Shown: positions 17,692 through 29,768, counted from the stretch's first letter. The stretch is 64,000 bases of DNA from Enterobacteriaceae bacterium LSJC7 (GCA_000302695.1 AMFN01000003.1:310001-374000), one strand, 5' to 3'. A program made the numbers and translations. Notes: generated by a model not told the origin, from the sequence alone.

Positions 17692-18732
17692 TTACTGCAC
17701 CAACGCGCTCTGCGCATCACTCAGCAGTCCTCCCTCATCCCGCCCGGCTTTTGTCTCTTCCTGGCGCTGCACGCTTTGTAGCGGCACTACCGACGGTGAT
17801 ACGCCATCCGGCTCGACATTGACCTGTACCGGATAGCCTGCCCGCCGGGTAATGGCCTGATCGATAAGCCCCTTGTTGCTGCCAGGGTTATCAATGAAGC
17901 TCGCAAAGCTGGCGTTAATGGCAACAGGCATTGTCTGCGGGTTTTCCCAGTCGTTAGTGGACAAGGGTTGATGTACCTCCACATAACGCCGCCCGTCTGG
18001 TTCTATCGCGTATTTCACTGGCTGGTTGACGATTTGCACACGCGCGCCCCAGCTGGTCTGATTGAACAGCGCTTTAATGTCGGCAGCACGCAGGCGGATA
18101 CAGCCCGAGCTGACGCGCATCCCCACGCTGCGTGCCACGTTAGTGCCATGAATGAGGTATTCACCGCCCCCCTGTTCAAGACGTAGCGCATAGCGCCCCA
18201 GAGGGTTATTTGGCCCCGCCGGAATAACTGCTGGTAATTTAATTCCCTGAGCCAGCGAACGCGCACGAATATTTGCCGTCGGCGTCCAGGTGGGATTTGG
18301 GATTTTTTGACTGATTCGGGTCACCATTTCTGGTGTTTCACGCCCCAGTTGACCGATACCAATAGGATAAACCTCCACCCTGTTTTGACCTGGTGGATAA
18401 TAATAAAGTCTCAGTTCAGCAAGATTAATAACAATACCTTCACGAGGCGTGTCGGGTAACAACATTTGAGAGGGAATAACCAGTTCAGTACCGGGTTTTG
18501 GCAACCAGGGATCGACGGTATTATTTGCCTCCAGTAAAAGTAATATACCGGTATTAAATTTTGCCGCGATAGATTCCAGGTTTTTTCCGTCATCAGGAAC
18601 GATATAACGTTCATTCTGGCCAATCAGACGACTTCCGGGTGGCGGTAATGTGTAGGACACGGCAAAAGCCGCCTGGCTGGTCAGTAGAGCGCAAGCAAAA
18701 CTAATCAAACTCAAGGAGAACGCGCATTTCAT
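17692..18732 (-). CDS. ldtE: L,D-transpeptidase LdtE (YnhG)
   Basis: The 346-residue periplasmic enzyme makes 3-3 (meso-DAP to meso-DAP) crosslinks in peptidoglycan. A signal peptide ([17 protein letters not shown]...AAFA) is followed by a LysM-like segment ([20 protein letters not shown]) and a YkuD catalytic domain with His195 (LIHGTN) and Cys211 (SSGCIRL). ATG 18732 is chosen because AGGAG lies eight bases upstream; a GTG at 18741 is too close to that site. It follows the suf operon on the same strand after a 136-base gap, as in E. coli. Confidence 0.95.
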   Translation of the reverse strand: MKCAFSLSLISFACALLTSQAAFAVSYTLPPPGSRLIGQNERYIVPDDGKNLESIAAKFNTGILLLLEANNTVDPWLPKPGTELVIPSQMLLPDTPREGIVINLAELRLYYYPPGQNRVEVYPIGIGQLGRETPEMVTRISQKIPNPTWTPTANIRARSLAQGIKLPAVIPAGPNNPLGRYALRLEQGGGEYLIHGTNVARSVGMRVSSGCIRLRAADIKALFNQTSWGARVQIVNQPVKYAIEPDGRRYVEVHQPLSTNDWENPQTMPVAINASFASFIDNPGSNKGLIDQAITRRAGYPVQVNVEPDGVSPSVVPLQSVQRQEETKAGRDEGGLLSDAQSALVQ

Positions 18733-18868
18733 AATGAACACTCCTGTATTCCCCGGCAGGTAGCCGGGACGCCGAAAGCGCGCGACGTGAAATCACACCG
18801 CGCGAAACAGGATGAAAGCTGTTCTTAGTAGTTTAGGACGTGTACGACAATTCGCCACGCAGTGGCTG

Positions 18869-19285
18869 TCAGGCAAGCAGCGCGGCTTTAGTGCGAATCG
18901 TGCGGATCATAGCCTCAAGCCCCTGCGAGCGCGACGGCGTCAGATGATGGGTAAGCGCCATTTTCTCAAACCACGGACGCACGTCAAAATCGACGATATC
19001 GCGTGGCGTCATCTGGTGAAACAGAATAAACACCACAGCTATCAGCCCTTTGACAATGGCCGCGTCGCTGTCACCTTGCAGTTGCATAACGTTGTGGTCA
19101 TCAAGCTGCATCACAATCCAGACCTGGCTCTGGCAGCCCTGAATCAGGTTCTCGGGGCGGTGCTGCTCAACAGCCAGCGGAGCCAGTCGCTGCCCCAGTT
19201 CGATAATATAAAGGTACTTCTCTTCCCAGTTGGCGCAACGGCTAAAGTTACGCAACAGTTTGTCTTTATCCGGCAACGCGGCCAT
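18869..19285 (-). CDS. sufE: Cysteine desulfuration protein SufE
   Basis: The 138-residue sulfur acceptor takes persulfide sulfur from SufS onto its Cys51 (LIQGCQSQ) and passes it to SufBCD. The fold motif [14 protein letters not shown] near the C terminus is conserved. It is the last gene of the sufABCDSE operon, 12 bases after sufS. Confidence 0.97.
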   Translation of the reverse strand: MAALPDKDKLLRNFSRCANWEEKYLYIIELGQRLAPLAVEQHRPENLIQGCQSQVWIVMQLDDHNVMQLQGDSDAAIVKGLIAVVFILFHQMTPRDIVDFDVRPWFEKMALTHHLTPSRSQGLEAMIRTIRTKAALLA

Positions 19286-19297
19286 GTTCGTCTCCTG

Positions 19298-20518
19298 TTA
19301 CCCAAGTAAACGGTGGATACGAATCAAGCCAGCAACCAGCCTGTCCACCTCTGCTTCGGTATTGTACATGGCGAGTGACGCCCGGCACATGGCAGGAACG
19401 CCGTAAAATGCCATCAGCGGCATGGCACAATGGTGCCCAGTTCGCACGGCAATGCCGTAATTATCAAGGAAGCTGCCCACGTCGTAAGCGTGATGCTTGC
19501 CCAGATTGAAGGCAATCACGCCACGTCGCTCCTGAGGGCCATACAGGGTTAAGTCCGGCACAGCCTGAAGCGCATTCAGTGCATAGCGCATCACAGACGC
19601 TTCATATTCGTCAATATTGTTAAGCCCAAGCCCGCCTACATACTCCAGCGCAGCGCCAAAGCCAATGATGCCGCCGGTATTGGGCGTGCCCGCCTCAAAT
19701 CGGCCTGGAGCTGGCGCGTAAGTCGTACCTTCGGTCAGGCTAACGGTCGCAATCATTGAACCACCGCCTTCCCAGGGAGGCATCTCATCGAGGATCTCAG
19801 CACGCGCCCACAGCACACCAATACCCGTTGGACCATAAAGCTTGTGGCTGGAAAACACGTAGAAATCACAGTCCAGCGCCTGCACATCTACCGGGTGATG
19901 CATTACGGCCTGAGCACCGTCTATCAGCACTTTGGCTCCGGCCAGGCGCGCAGTGGCAATCATCTCCTGTACCGGGTTTTCAGTCCCAAGCACGTTCGAC
20001 ACCTGAGTGACAGCCAACAGGCGTGTGCGTTCATCAAGCAGCGCGTTAAGCTGCTCTGTTTGCAACGTACCGTCCTGGTTAAGCCCAATCACCCGCAGTT
20101 CGGCACCCACGCGCTCACACAGCATCTGCCAGGGCACAATATTGGCATGATGCTCCATCTCGCTGATGATGATGTTATCACCCGCCTTCACATGCGCATT
20201 GCCCCAGCTGTTTGCCACCAGGTTAATCCCTTCGGTGGTGCCGCGGACAAAGACAATTTCGTCTGCTGAACCTGCATTGAGAAAACGCGCGGCCGCCACG
20301 CGTACATTCTCCATGCGCGCGGTCGCCTCAGCACTTAACGTATGAATACCGCGGTGAACCGCGGCATAACCGTGACGATAAAACTCAGCTTCGGCGTCTA
20401 TAACCGCGTTTGGGCGCTGGGCGCTGGCAGCGCTGTCAAGATAGGCCAGCGGCTGGCCGTTGACTTCCCGGCTCAACACCGGAAAGTCTGCGCGCACCTG
20501 TTCTACGCAAAAGCTCAT
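19298..20518 (-). CDS. sufS: Cysteine desulfurase SufS
   Basis: This 406-residue PLP enzyme releases sulfur from cysteine for Fe-S cluster assembly under iron limitation or oxidative stress. It has the PLP lysine in [11 protein letters not shown] and the active-site Cys364 in [11 protein letters not shown], and the length equals E. coli SufS. The start overlaps the sufD stop by four bases (ATGA). Confidence 0.98.
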   Translation of the reverse strand: MSFCVEQVRADFPVLSREVNGQPLAYLDSAASAQRPNAVIDAEAEFYRHGYAAVHRGIHTLSAEATARMENVRVAAARFLNAGSADEIVFVRGTTEGINLVANSWGNAHVKAGDNIIISEMEHHANIVPWQMLCERVGAELRVIGLNQDGTLQTEQLNALLDERTRLLAVTQVSNVLGTENPVQEMIATARLAGAKVLIDGAQAVMHHPVDVQALDCDFYVFSSHKLYGPTGIGVLWARAEILDEMPPWEGGGSMIATVSLTEGTTYAPAPGRFEAGTPNTGGIIGFGAALEYVGGLGLNNIDEYEASVMRYALNALQAVPDLTLYGPQERRGVIAFNLGKHHAYDVGSFLDNYGIAVRTGHHCAMPLMAFYGVPAMCRASLAMYNTEAEVDRLVAGLIRIHRLLG

Positions 20519-21798
20519 GCTTGCTCTCCTGCAAAGCGCTGACCAATACGGTCCAGCACCTGTTGCTTCAGATGCTCATCGTGAATCGCCTCCGTCAGTT
20601 CTGCGGCGAAAGCAAAGATTATCATCTGCTGGGCCGCATCCTGGTCGATACCGCGCGAGCGCAGGTAAAACATCTGTTCGTCGTCAATGCGGCCAATGGT
20701 CGCGCCATGGCTGCACTTGACATCATCAGCGTAAATCTCAAGCTGCGGTTTGGTGTCCACTTCTGCCAGGCGGCCAATCAGCAAATTGTTGTTGGTCATT
20801 TGCCCGTCGGTCTTAATAGCATGTTGTGCAACGTTAATCAGGCCATTGAACACCGATCTGGCCCTGTCGCGCACGATGGTTTTATGCAGCTGGCGGCTGT
20901 TGCAGTAGCCTTTGTTATGTTCAAGCCAGGTGCGGCTGTCACAGACTTCGCTGTTTACCGGCAACGACAGGCTGTTAACGCGAAGGGTGGTGTTTTCACC
21001 GTTGAGTTGCGTGCTGGTATTGTGGCGCAAGACCGCCGCACCGAGCAGGAAGCTGCTGCTGTGCACGTTAGCATCGTGTTCGACACGCAGGTCGTTATGC
21101 GCAAAGTGGTAGCTTGCCGGGTTCTCAAACGCCAGTTTGTAGTGATGGAGCGTGGCGTTAGCGCCAACATGCATTGTCATTCGCCCGCCGGTAAAATGCG
21201 CACCGTCGTCAAGGCTGACATAGTGTTCGATGACGGTTGCCTGAGCGCCCTGCTCAAGCTCCAGATGATGGCGATAGTGCGCGGTTTTCATTGCATCGCT
21301 GGCGCTGCCGCTGCTGATATGCATCAGCAATAGCGCCCTGCACGCCTGCACGTTACGCGCCACGCGCAGATGGGTCACACTCTGGCTCAGGCTTTCGCTC
21401 AGGTGCAAAAACACTTCAGGCTGTATGGGGGCAGGCAGAGCGTGGCGCTGGTTATTCACCTCAATGTTGAAATCACCACCGTTCAGGCTGTCACTCAACT
21501 CAGGATTAAAAACGCCATCCACAAACACCAGTCGCTGTGCGTCAATGTTGAGCGCCAGCGCATCGCGCTGGGCTGGCGTTAACGGCGTTGCGTCCGGCGT
21601 CACAAACTCGTGCGCCAGCATTTTTTCCAGCGGCGTGAAGGTGTATTTCCAGTTTTCGTGCTTACGCGTCGGTAGCCCCAGGCGCAACAGTTGCTGCATA
21701 TGCTGTTCAGCCTGCGGGGTCCGCTCGCTCGCTTGTGCCTCAAACAGCTGCTGCCACTGCGCCAGTGCGCTGTTACTGTTGTTCGGTAAGCCAGCCAT
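20515..21798 (-). CDS. sufD: Fe-S cluster scaffold subunit SufD
   Basis: The 427-residue beta-helix protein of the SufBC2D scaffold recruits iron and helps build the nascent cluster. The C-terminal [21 protein letters not shown] motif is shared with SufB and is typical. It overlaps sufC by 26 bases at its start and sufS by 4 at its end, which indicates tight coupling. It is four residues longer than the E. coli protein. Confidence 0.97.
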   Translation of the reverse strand: MAGLPNNSNSALAQWQQLFEAQASERTPQAEQHMQQLLRLGLPTRKHENWKYTFTPLEKMLAHEFVTPDATPLTPAQRDALALNIDAQRLVFVDGVFNPELSDSLNGGDFNIEVNNQRHALPAPIQPEVFLHLSESLSQSVTHLRVARNVQACRALLLMHISSGSASDAMKTAHYRHHLELEQGAQATVIEHYVSLDDGAHFTGGRMTMHVGANATLHHYKLAFENPASYHFAHNDLRVEHDANVHSSSFLLGAAVLRHNTSTQLNGENTTLRVNSLSLPVNSEVCDSRTWLEHNKGYCNSRQLHKTIVRDRARSVFNGLINVAQHAIKTDGQMTNNNLLIGRLAEVDTKPQLEIYADDVKCSHGATIGRIDDEQMFYLRSRGIDQDAAQQMIIFAFAAELTEAIHDEHLKQQVLDRIGQRFAGEQA

Positions 21799-22519
21799 AG
21801 CCCTGCTCCTCCAGCTGTTTCACCAGCGTAAAATCACCGGACTTCACAATCTGCCCCTGATACAGGACGTGGACATAATCAGGTTTGATGTAGTCCAGAA
21901 TGCGCTGATAATGCGTGACGATGATGAACGAACGTTTACCATCGCGCAGGGAGTTGACGCCGTCTGAGACAATTTTCAGCGCGTCAATATCCAGCCCGGA
22001 GTCTGTTTCATCAAGAATGCACAGCTCAGGCTCCAGCACCGCCATTTGCAAAATATCGTTACGCTTTTTCTCACCGCCGGAGAACCCGACATTCACCGAG
22101 CGGGTCAGCAGGTCGGCTGGCATCTTCAGCAGTTCGATTTTTTCTTCCATCAAATCCTGGAAGTCGAAGCGGTCAAGCGACTCCTGGCCGCGGTATTCAC
22201 GCACCGCATTCAGTGCGGTTTGCAAAAAGAACTGGTTGCTGACGCCAGGGATTTCTACCGGATACTGGAACGCCATGAAAATGCCTTCTCCGGCGCGCGC
22301 TTCCGGCGCCAGCTCCAGCAGATCCTTGCCTTTAAACAGCACCTGACCGCCGGTCACCTCGTAGTCTTCACGCCCGGCGAGCGTTGCTGACAGCGTACTT
22401 TTACCGGACCCATTAGGTCCCATAATGGCGTGGACTTCGCCCGGGCGTACGTCGAGGTTTAACCCACGCAGGATCTGCTTGTCTTCTACGCTTACCTGTA
22501 AATCTTTGATACTTAACAT
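21773..22519 (-). CDS. sufC: Fe-S assembly ATPase SufC
   Basis: This 248-residue ABC-type ATPase has Walker A GPNGSGKST at 34-42, signature FSGGEKKRND, and Walker B CILDETDSGLD with the Suf-type ETDSGLD. It drives conformational change in SufB and SufD rather than transport. It lies between sufB and sufD as usual. Confidence 0.98.
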   Translation of the reverse strand: MLSIKDLQVSVEDKQILRGLNLDVRPGEVHAIMGPNGSGKSTLSATLAGREDYEVTGGQVLFKGKDLLELAPEARAGEGIFMAFQYPVEIPGVSNQFFLQTALNAVREYRGQESLDRFDFQDLMEEKIELLKMPADLLTRSVNVGFSGGEKKRNDILQMAVLEPELCILDETDSGLDIDALKIVSDGVNSLRDGKRSFIIVTHYQRILDYIKPDYVHVLYQGQIVKSGDFTLVKQLEEQGYGWLTEQQ

Positions 22520-22542
22520 GACTTTGTCCTTATGGGAACCAC

Positions 22543-24024
22543 TTACCCGACGCTATGCTCAAGGCTGATTGCCAGCAATTTTTGTGCTTCTACGGCGAAT
22601 TCTAACGGCAGTTCAGAGAAGACATCTTTACAGAAGCCGTTGACTATCATGGAGATAGCGTCATCTTCGCTGATGCCACGTTGCAGACAGTAGAAAAGCT
22701 GATCTTCACCAATGCGTGAGGTGGTTGCCTCATGCTCAAGCTGTGCGCTGTTATTACGACACTCCACATACGGGAAGGTATGCGCGCCACTGTCCGGGCC
22801 AATCAGCATCGAGTCACACTGGGTAAAGTTACGGGCGTTGGTTGCCGTCGGCATGATTTTCACCAGGCCGCGATAACTGTTCTGGCTGTGACCGGCCGAG
22901 ATCCCTTTCGAAATGATGGTCGATTTGGTGTTTTTGCCAATATGGATCATCTTGGTGCCGGTATCTGCCTGCTGATGGCCGCTGGTCAGCGCCACAGAGA
23001 AGAACTCACCAATAGAGTTATCGCCGCGCAGGATGCAGCTTGGGTATTTCCAGGTAATGGCCGACCCCGTTTCCGACTGCGTCCAGGACATTTTGCTGTT
23101 CTCACCTTCGCACAACGCCCGCTTGGTCACGAAGTTGAGTATGCCGCCGGTGTTGTTATCACCCGGGAACCAGTTTTGCACCGTGGAATATTTTACTTCG
23201 GCATCTTTGTGGATGATGACCTCTACCACCGCCGCATGTAGTTGATAGCTGTCGCGCACCGGTGCCGAACAGCCTTCGATATAACTCACGTAGCTGCCTT
23301 CATCTGCCACCAGAATGGTACGTTCAAACTGGCCAGTTTTTTCTGCATTGATGCGAAAGTAGGTCGACAACTCCATCGGGCAGCGCACGCCTTTGGGGAT
23401 GTAGATAAAGGTGCCATCTGAAGCCACTGCGGCGTTCAGTGCGGCAAAGAAGTTGTCGTTAGAGGGCACCACGGTGCCGAGATATTTTTGTACCAACTCA
23501 GGATGATCGTGAATGGCCTCACCAAACGAGCAGAAAATGATCCCCTCGCTTGCCAGCTTGTCGCGATAGGTGGTAGCAACAGAAACAGAGTCAAAAATCG
23601 CATCCACCGCCACCTCCCGGCCTTCACGCACCGGAACGCCAAGCTGGTTGAATGCCTCTTCCACTTCTTTAGTCAAAAACGAGCTGTCACCGGTCTCCTG
23701 CACCGCACCTGGCTGGGAGGCACAGGTGTCATCACAGTTGCCGCAGGACGGTGCGGAGTAGTAGCTGTAATCCTGGTAGTCGAGCTTGTCGTAATGGGCT
23801 TTTAACCAGTGCGGCTCTTCCATTTTCTCCCAGGCATGGAAAGCGTTGAGGCGAAATGCCAGCATCCACTCCGGCTCGTTGCGCCGGGCAGAGATAGCTC
23901 GCACCACCTCTTCATTGATGCCTTTGGCAAACTCTTCAGTCTGTAAGCGCGTGAAGAAGCCCTCTTTATAATTCAGGCTGCCGCTCCAGGTTTGTACATC
24001 ATCTGTTTCTGTATCTCGGGACAT
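22543..24024 (-). CDS. sufB: Fe-S cluster scaffold SufB
   Basis: This 493-residue scaffold is where the cluster is built on SufBC2D. The N-terminal [10 protein letters not shown] cysteine region and the C-terminal [20 protein letters not shown] motif are conserved. It lies 3 bases after sufA and 23 bases before sufC. The length is close to the 495 residues of E. coli. Confidence 0.98.
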   Translation of the reverse strand: MSRDTETDDVQTWSGSLNYKEGFFTRLQTEEFAKGINEEVVRAISARRNEPEWMLAFRLNAFHAWEKMEEPHWLKAHYDKLDYQDYSYYSAPSCGNCDDTCASQPGAVQETGDSSFLTKEVEEAFNQLGVPVREGREVAVDAIFDSVSVATTYRDKLASEGIIFCSFGEAIHDHPELVQKYLGTVVPSNDNFFAALNAAVASDGTFIYIPKGVRCPMELSTYFRINAEKTGQFERTILVADEGSYVSYIEGCSAPVRDSYQLHAAVVEVIIHKDAEVKYSTVQNWFPGDNNTGGILNFVTKRALCEGENSKMSWTQSETGSAITWKYPSCILRGDNSIGEFFSVALTSGHQQADTGTKMIHIGKNTKSTIISKGISAGHSQNSYRGLVKIMPTATNARNFTQCDSMLIGPDSGAHTFPYVECRNNSAQLEHEATTSRIGEDQLFYCLQRGISEDDAISMIVNGFCKDVFSELPLEFAVEAQKLLAISLEHSVG

Positions 24025-24027
24025 AGC

Positions 24028-24402
24028 TTATTCCGCCTGAACGCCAAAGCTCTCGCCGCAGCCGCATTCGTTCTGCGCCTTCGGGTTATGGAATTTGAAA
24101 ACCTGATTTAAACCTTCACGAACGTAATCCACTTCGGTGCCATCAATAAACGGCATTGCCTGGGGTGAAACATAAAGTTTTGCCCCCGCCTCTTCATAGA
24201 TAAGATCGTCCGCTGCCGGTTCACTGACAGTATCCAGCACGTAGCCAAAACCGGCGCAACCGGTCTGTTTGACACCAAGGCGCAGACCCAGTACGCCCTG
24301 CTTTTCGCTCAGTTCACAGATGTGCTTCGCTGCATTCGCGGTCAGGGTTAACCCTTTCCAGACAAAGTCATTCGGATCGAACGTTCCTGCATGCAGTTCC
24401 AT
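24028..24402 (-). CDS. sufA: A-type Fe-S carrier SufA
   Basis: This 124-residue carrier moves Fe-S clusters from the scaffold to apo-proteins. Its three cysteine ligands are Cys49 (KQTGCAGF), Cys113 and Cys115 (NECGCGESF). It is the first gene of the suf operon, with TGAGGTAAAG as ribosome site. Confidence 0.97.
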   Translation of the reverse strand: MELHAGTFDPNDFVWKGLTLTANAAKHICELSEKQGVLGLRLGVKQTGCAGFGYVLDTVSEPAADDLIYEEAGAKLYVSPQAMPFIDGTEVDYVREGLNQVFKFHNPKAQNECGCGESFGVQAE

Positions 24403-24450
24403 AGCTTTACCTCACTATTAGCCGCAAAATGGGGCTGATAGCCTTATGGT

Positions 24451-24469
24451 AGTGATAACAATTCTCACT
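24451..24469 (-). promoter_or_regulatory. Fur-like operator at the suf promoter
   Basis: AGTGATAACAATTCTCACT is a 19-bp imperfect palindrome resembling a Fur box, about 50-70 bases before sufA. On the minus strand a TTGAAG -35 (about 24473) precedes it, so the box would cover the spacer of the promoter. Fur repression of suf is established in E. coli; the match here is inferred by eye. Confidence 0.6.
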
Positions 24470-24932
24470 TCAACCTCTGAGAATTAGGGATATTGTTCAA
24501 AACGCAATTTTATGCGTGGATTTTATAAGAATAGACCCTGCGACGAGGGTTGCAGAAAGCGGTGCAAAAACGGTATGCCAATGATTAATCAATCGAAATT
24601 ATTTATGCGGCGAGCACAGCTTTCGCGTACATAAAGGTATATAGGCAATACCTATTTATATTATAGTTTTTAAAATTTTAACGGTGTGAGGCTATCCACG
24701 GCTTTTTACGCACTTGCAGAATGATAATCTTTTTTCAACTGCGTCGTTTATGCCGCTGTGCTGCTAAACGGATGCGTTCGGGGGGCTAATGACCTTTTCC
24801 ACGGCTTTTGTCTGACACTCACGCGCTCCCGTCAGAAACAGCAGCGCCAGACAGTAAAATGCGCTCTTAGCCATTGCGCTTTGCCAGATCCAGATAAGGA
24901 GAAGGTGTTTTTCCAGTTCCGCTGTGCGCGTA
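24470..24932. other. Upstream region of suf, no gene recognised
   Basis: This is the regulatory DNA of sufA. In E. coli it includes OxyR, IHF and IscR sites and, further on, ydiH and the sRNA RydB. I recognise neither ydiH nor RydB here. 24640-24700 is AT-rich. Confidence 0.5.
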
Positions 24933-24966
24933 AAGTAAAAACGCCCGCCACATTTGGGCGGGCGCA
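24933..24966 (-). terminator. menI terminator
   Basis: On the minus strand GCCCGCC-CAAATGTG-GCGGGC forms a stem followed by GTTTTTACTTTA, starting 3 bases after the menI stop codon. Confidence 0.88.
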
Positions 24967-24968
24967 TC

Positions 24969-25379
24969 TCAGACAACCGCTGTTGTCAGGCGCGAGGAGC
25001 AGCACATGCGCCCCTGATCGTCAAAAATATCTATCTGCCACACCTGGTGGCGTCGCCCGGTATGCAGCGCACGGCAAACACCACGCACCGTACCTTCGCG
25101 CGCGGAGCGCAGATGATTGGCATTCACTTCAAGTCCAACGACCTTCTGCTCACCTTCCGTGCACAACCAGCCAGCTACAGAACCAAGTGATTCTGCCAGT
25201 ACCACCGAGGCACCACCGTGCAGCAGGCCAAAAGGCTGGCGCGTACGGTTATCCACCGGCATCGTCGCCTCAAGCTCATCGTCGCCGATACGTACAAAGC
25301 GGATATCCAACAAGCCCACCATACAGTCCTGATTGAAGGCGTTAAGCGCCTCGAGCGTCACTTCACGTTTCCATATCAT
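24969..25379 (-). CDS. menI: 1,4-dihydroxy-2-naphthoyl-CoA hydrolase (hotdog thioesterase)
   Basis: The 136-residue hotdog-fold thioesterase (YdiI) removes CoA from DHNA-CoA in menaquinone synthesis. The active-site region [16 protein letters not shown] contains His54 and Glu63, as in the characterised E. coli enzyme. It overlaps the end of ydiJ by four bases, so the two are co-transcribed. Confidence 0.96.
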   Translation of the reverse strand: MIWKREVTLEALNAFNQDCMVGLLDIRFVRIGDDELEATMPVDNRTRQPFGLLHGGASVVLAESLGSVAGWLCTEGEQKVVGLEVNANHLRSAREGTVRGVCRALHTGRRHQVWQIDIFDDQGRMCCSSRLTTAVV

Positions 25380-28300
25380 CCCACTATCTCCAGTAAAGCC
25401 TGTAACGGATGGCGAATGCCGTTGCCCTCAACCCGTTTAACCTGGCTACGACACGAATAGCCCGTTGCCAGACAGCGGTTGCGCGGCAGGCGCTGTAGCG
25501 CCTGATGCCAGGACAGCTCATAAATACCGAGTGAGTTTTCAAGGTTTTTAGTTTCGTGACCATACGTACCGGCCATACCGCAACATCCCACGCTCACGTT
25601 TTCAAGTTTTGCGCCAAAGCGGGAAAAAATAGCGCTCCACTGTGCACCTGCGCCCGGCAGTGCCGTTGACTCAGTACAGTGCCCGAACAGGTACCATGGC
25701 TCACCTGCGTTCGCCGCGCTCTCACGCTCTGCCAGCGCCGTAGCCAGCCACTCATGTACCAGTTGTACGTGAAAATCCCCGCGAGTCTCACCGAGAGTTT
25801 GACGATATTCATCGCGGTAGCACAGCACCAGCGCCGGGTCGACCCCCACCATTGGCATCCCCAGTTTTGCTATCCGGTTAAGGAAATCGGCTGTTTTACG
25901 CGCCGTGCGGGCAAAACGCTGTAAAAAGCCTTTGATGTGCTGCGCCTTACCGTTAGGGGAAAACGGCAGCACCACCGCATGAAACCCCAGTTTATCAGCC
26001 AGTTTCACCAGGTCTGCCACCACCGTGGCGTCGTAGTAGCTGGTAAACGGATCCTGCACAATCAACAATGTACGCGCCCGTTCCGGGTCGCTCAGTGTTT
26101 CCAGCTGCTCCAGCGTCATCCCGGCCGAAGCATGGCCTACCAACTGACGTTTAAGCGACGGACTGGACAGCGGCGGTAAGTCCACCATGCCGATATGTTT
26201 CTCAGAGAGTCGGCGCATCCACGGTTGAGCCATCATGAAGTTAAACACCCTCGGCGCGTGCGCCATTAACGGTGCATAGCTCTCTACCGTCGCCACCAGG
26301 TGATCGCGTGCCGGGCGCAGATAACGCGTGTGGTAAAGCTGTAAAAAACGCGAGCGGAACGCCGGTACGTCAATTTTGACAGGGCATTGGGTTGAACAGG
26401 CCTTGCAGGCCAGACAGCCGGACATTGCTTCTTTAACCTCATGGGAGAAATCATATTCGCCCTTTCGCGCATGCCAGCTATTACGGGTTCTGTCGATAAG
26501 CCCGCGCAGGCTCGCGCCGCGCGGTGGCAATGCCTTTTCCAGCGCCAGCGGGTCAACGCCACGTTCGTTGAGCAGCCGAAGCCACTCGCGCACCAGTGTC
26601 GCCCGCCCTTTGGGAGAGTGAATGCGCTCACCGGTAATTTTCATCGACGGGCACATCGGGCTTTTCACATCAAAGTTAAAGCACAGGCCGTTACCGTTGC
26701 ACTCCATTGCGCCACGCCAGGCGCCGCGCACGGCCAGCGGAATCTGCCTGTCGAACGTGCCGCGCTTCACCGCATCCACCTTCATCATTGGCGCATCAAC
26801 GCCCACCGGCGGGCAGATTTTGCCTGGATTGAGGCGATTGTGCGGATCAAACGCCGCTTTAATCTGGCGCAATTCGTGGTACAGCGTTTCGCCAAAAAAT
26901 GCCGGACTGTATTCGGCACGAAACCCTTTACCGTGTTCACCCCAAAGCAGGCCGCCGTATTTTGCCGTCAGCGCGACTACCTCATCAGAGATGCGCTTCA
27001 TCAGCACTTCCTGCTGTGGGTCACACATGTCCAGCGCCGGGCGCACGTGCAGCACACCAGCATCCACGTGGCCAAACATGCCGTAGCTCAGTCCATGGCC
27101 GTCAAGCAAAGCCCGAAACTCGGCGATATAGTCTGCCAGGTGCTGCGGCGGCACACAGGTATCTTCAGCAAAAGGAATCGGCTTTGCCTGCCCCGGCGCA
27201 TTGCCAAGCAGCCCCACCGCCTTTTTACGCATGGCGTAAATGCGCTCCACGCCCGCCAGCTCGCGGCATACCTGCCAGCCGATGATCCCAGCTTCGCCCT
27301 GCGCCATGCACTCGTCCAGGCGTGTACACAACTGCGCGACCTGTGCATCAATGGCAGTCTCGTCATCACCAGCAAATTCGACAATGTTCAGCCCCAGCAT
27401 CTCTTTATCCGGCACATCGGCGATCAGTTCACGCACCGAATGCCAGACAATGTCTTCACGCGCCAGGTTCAGCACCTTCGAATCGACGGTTTCTACCGAC
27501 AACGCCTGCGCCTGCACCATAAAAGGGGCATTGCGCAACGCTGAGTCGAAAGAGTCATACTTCACGTTCACCAGGCGGCGCACTTTAGGTAGCCGCGTGA
27601 TATCCAGCTTCGCCTCGGTAATGAATGCCAGCGTACCCTCAGAGCCGGTCAGAATGCGGGTAAGGTCAAAACGTGACAGGTCGTCGTTAAAGACGTGGCG
27701 CAGGTCGTAACCCGTAAGAAAGCGGTTAAGCTTCGGGAATTTATCCAGAATAAGTGCGCGCTGCTCACGACAGCGTGACAGGACGGTGTTGTAAATACGC
27801 CCGACAGGGCTGCTGTCGCGGCCTATCTCCTCGGCAAGCGCGGTCGGCATGGCGCGGGTGTCGAGAATATCGCCTCCCAGCAGCACCGCACGCACCCCAA
27901 GCACATGGTCTGAGGTTTTGCCGTAAACCAGTGACCCCTGGCCGGAGGCATCGGTGTTAATCATGCCGCCGAGCGTGGCACGGTTACTGGTTGACAGTTC
28001 TGGCGCAAAGAAAAAGCCGTATGGTTTAAGAAAATCATTGAGTTGGTCTTTAATCACGCCTGCCTCAACCCGCACCCAGCCCTCTTCAGGGTTGATTTCA
28101 ATAATGCGGCTCATGTGGCGCGACATATCTACAATGATGCCCTGGTTAAGCGACTGGCCATTGGTGCCAGTACCGCCACCGCGCGCCGTGAAAACTAATG
28201 ACGCGAAGCGCGCCTCACTGGCAATTCGGGCCACCAGCACCACGTCGGCAGTTGAACGTGGAAACAGCACCGCATCCGGCAATAGCTGGTAAATGCTGTT

Positions 28301-28432
28301 ATCGGTGGACATTGTCAGGCGGCTCGCATAGCTGGTTGCGGTGTCGCCGGTAAAACCCTGTTGCTCCAGTTCCTGCAAAAAGCTGAGCACCAGCGGTACT
28401 TGCCCTGGCGCCTGAGAAATCTGTGGGATCAT
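25376..28432 (-). CDS. ydiJ: D-2-hydroxyglutarate dehydrogenase YdiJ (FAD and Fe-S)
   Basis: The 1018-residue flavoprotein has three parts: an FAD-binding domain (PCMH type, [20 protein letters not shown], about 80-100), an FAD-linked oxidase C-terminal domain ([17 protein letters not shown]), and ferredoxin-like and CCG domains ([28 protein letters not shown]). E. coli YdiJ oxidises D-2-hydroxyglutarate, a by-product of SerA. The length matches the E. coli protein and no key motif is missing. Confidence 0.95.
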   Translation of the reverse strand: MIPQISQAPGQVPLVLSFLQELEQQGFTGDTATSYASRLTMSTDNSIYQLLPDAVLFPRSTADVVLVARIASEARFASLVFTARGGGTGTNGQSLNQGIIVDMSRHMSRIIEINPEEGWVRVEAGVIKDQLNDFLKPYGFFFAPELSTSNRATLGGMINTDASGQGSLVYGKTSDHVLGVRAVLLGGDILDTRAMPTALAEEIGRDSSPVGRIYNTVLSRCREQRALILDKFPKLNRFLTGYDLRHVFNDDLSRFDLTRILTGSEGTLAFITEAKLDITRLPKVRRLVNVKYDSFDSALRNAPFMVQAQALSVETVDSKVLNLAREDIVWHSVRELIADVPDKEMLGLNIVEFAGDDETAIDAQVAQLCTRLDECMAQGEAGIIGWQVCRELAGVERIYAMRKKAVGLLGNAPGQAKPIPFAEDTCVPPQHLADYIAEFRALLDGHGLSYGMFGHVDAGVLHVRPALDMCDPQQEVLMKRISDEVVALTAKYGGLLWGEHGKGFRAEYSPAFFGETLYHELRQIKAAFDPHNRLNPGKICPPVGVDAPMMKVDAVKRGTFDRQIPLAVRGAWRGAMECNGNGLCFNFDVKSPMCPSMKITGERIHSPKGRATLVREWLRLLNERGVDPLALEKALPPRGASLRGLIDRTRNSWHARKGEYDFSHEVKEAMSGCLACKACSTQCPVKIDVPAFRSRFLQLYHTRYLRPARDHLVATVESYAPLMAHAPRVFNFMMAQPWMRRLSEKHIGMVDLPPLSSPSLKRQLVGHASAGMTLEQLETLSDPERARTLLIVQDPFTSYYDATVVADLVKLADKLGFHAVVLPFSPNGKAQHIKGFLQRFARTARKTADFLNRIAKLGMPMVGVDPALVLCYRDEYRQTLGETRGDFHVQLVHEWLATALAERESAANAGEPWYLFGHCTESTALPGAGAQWSAIFSRFGAKLENVSVGCCGMAGTYGHETKNLENSLGIYELSWHQALQRLPRNRCLATGYSCRSQVKRVEGNGIRHPLQALLEIVG

Positions 28433-28649
28433 TAGCGGTTGACCCTGTTCGAACTGTTGATGTTGTTGTGAAGTTATCGTTTGCGTAGTGCAACAGCCGT
28501 TTTATCACATTTTTTACGGCCGTGCTTCGGCAATTGTCAGGCAGATTACACTGTGAAAAATCACTGAAATACCTCATCATTATCCCTTCGCGGCTACGCT
28601 CCCCTCTCTCGCGCCGGATTCAGGCGTAACAAAAAGGTAAAAAGTGGTT

Positions 28650-29768
28650 ATGTTGAAAAATCGACAGCCTGTTGATGTCGCGCAGATCCTGCTATCGGTG
28701 ATGTTCCTGCTGGTGATGATCACCGCATGCCTGTGGATTGTGCAGCCGTTTATCCTGGGCTTTGCCTGGGCAGGCACCGTGGTCATTGCTACCTGGCCGG
28801 TGTTGTTGCACCTGCAGCGGCTGCTGTGGGGACGTCGCTCGCTGGCGGTACTGGTTATGACCCTACTGTTGCTGGTGTTGTTTATTGTGCCGGTTGCCCT
28901 GTTGGTTAACAGCGTGGTGGATAACAGCGGGCCGCTGGTGAAATGGGCAACGTCGGGCCATATGGAGTTACCACGCCTTGAATGGCTTAACGCCGTGCCG
29001 CTGGCAGGCGCAAAGCTTTACAGTAGCTGGAACGCCATGATCGACAGCGGCGGCGGCGCCATTATGGCCAAAGTACGCCCTTATATTGGCACCACAACAA
29101 CCTGGTTTATTGGCCAGGCAGCCAACATTGGCCGCTTTGTGATGCACTGCGGCCTGATGCTGCTGTTTAGCGTGCTGCTGTACTGGCGCGGTGAGCAGGT
29201 TGCGCAGGGCTTTCGCCATTTCGCCTTCCGTCTGGCAGCAAAGCGCGGTGATGCAGCTGTTGTGCTGGCAGCACAGGCTATTCGTGCCGTGGCGCTGGGC
29301 GTGGTAGTCACTGCGCTGGTACAGGGCGTGCTCGGTGGAATTGGTCTTGCCGTGACCGGCATCCCTTATGCCACCCTGCTTTCCGTGGTGATGATTTTTT
29401 GCTGCCTGGTGCAACTTGGCCCGTTGCCGGTGCTAATTCCCGCCATTATCTGGCTTTACTGGAGTGGTGAAACCACCTGGGGCACGGTGCTGCTGGTATG
29501 GAGCTGCGTGGTCGGCACGCTGGATAACGTGATTCGTCCGATGCTGATTCGCATGGGGGCCGACCTGCCGCTGGTGCTGATACTCTCAGGTGTTATCGGC
29601 GGCATGATAGCGTTTGGCATGATTGGTCTGTTTATCGGCCCCGTCGTGCTGGCCGTGTCGTGGCGCATCTATTCAGTCTGGGTACATGAGGCCCCGCAAC
29701 CGCTTATCTCTGCCGCTGACGCAGTTGAATCGCTCAACGACGCAGAAAGCCCTGGCGCAACAAAATAA
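28650..29768 (+). CDS. ydiK: AI-2E family membrane protein YdiK
   Basis: The 372-residue inner-membrane protein of the AI-2E/PerM transporter superfamily has about eight hydrophobic segments, including ILLSVMFLLVMITACLWIV and FILGFAWAGTVVIATWPVL, and the family motif QLGPLPVLIPAIIWLYW. The substrate is unknown. Two in-frame starts are possible: GTG 28644, with AAGG six bases upstream, and ATG 28650, which I chose because it aligns better with the E. coli start. It is divergent from ydiJ. Confidence 0.93.
   Translation: MLKNRQPVDVAQILLSVMFLLVMITACLWIVQPFILGFAWAGTVVIATWPVLLHLQRLLWGRRSLAVLVMTLLLLVLFIVPVALLVNSVVDNSGPLVKWATSGHMELPRLEWLNAVPLAGAKLYSSWNAMIDSGGGAIMAKVRPYIGTTTTWFIGQAANIGRFVMHCGLMLLFSVLLYWRGEQVAQGFRHFAFRLAAKRGDAAVVLAAQAIRAVALGVVVTALVQGVLGGIGLAVTGIPYATLLSVVMIFCCLVQLGPLPVLIPAIIWLYWSGETTWGTVLLVWSCVVGTLDNVIRPMLIRMGADLPLVLILSGVIGGMIAFGMIGLFIGPVVLAVSWRIYSVWVHEAPQPLISAADAVESLNDAESPGATK

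Noticed and set aside
24764-24874. 36-codon frame on the minus strand (MAKSAFYCLALLFLTGA...) between menI and sufA
   Set aside because: A short hydrophobic start is attractive, but there is no good ribosome site and a terminator lies just upstream.
24470-24932. Possible RydB small RNA near sufA
   Set aside because: E. coli has RydB in this interval, but I could not recognise its sequence or a matching terminator here.
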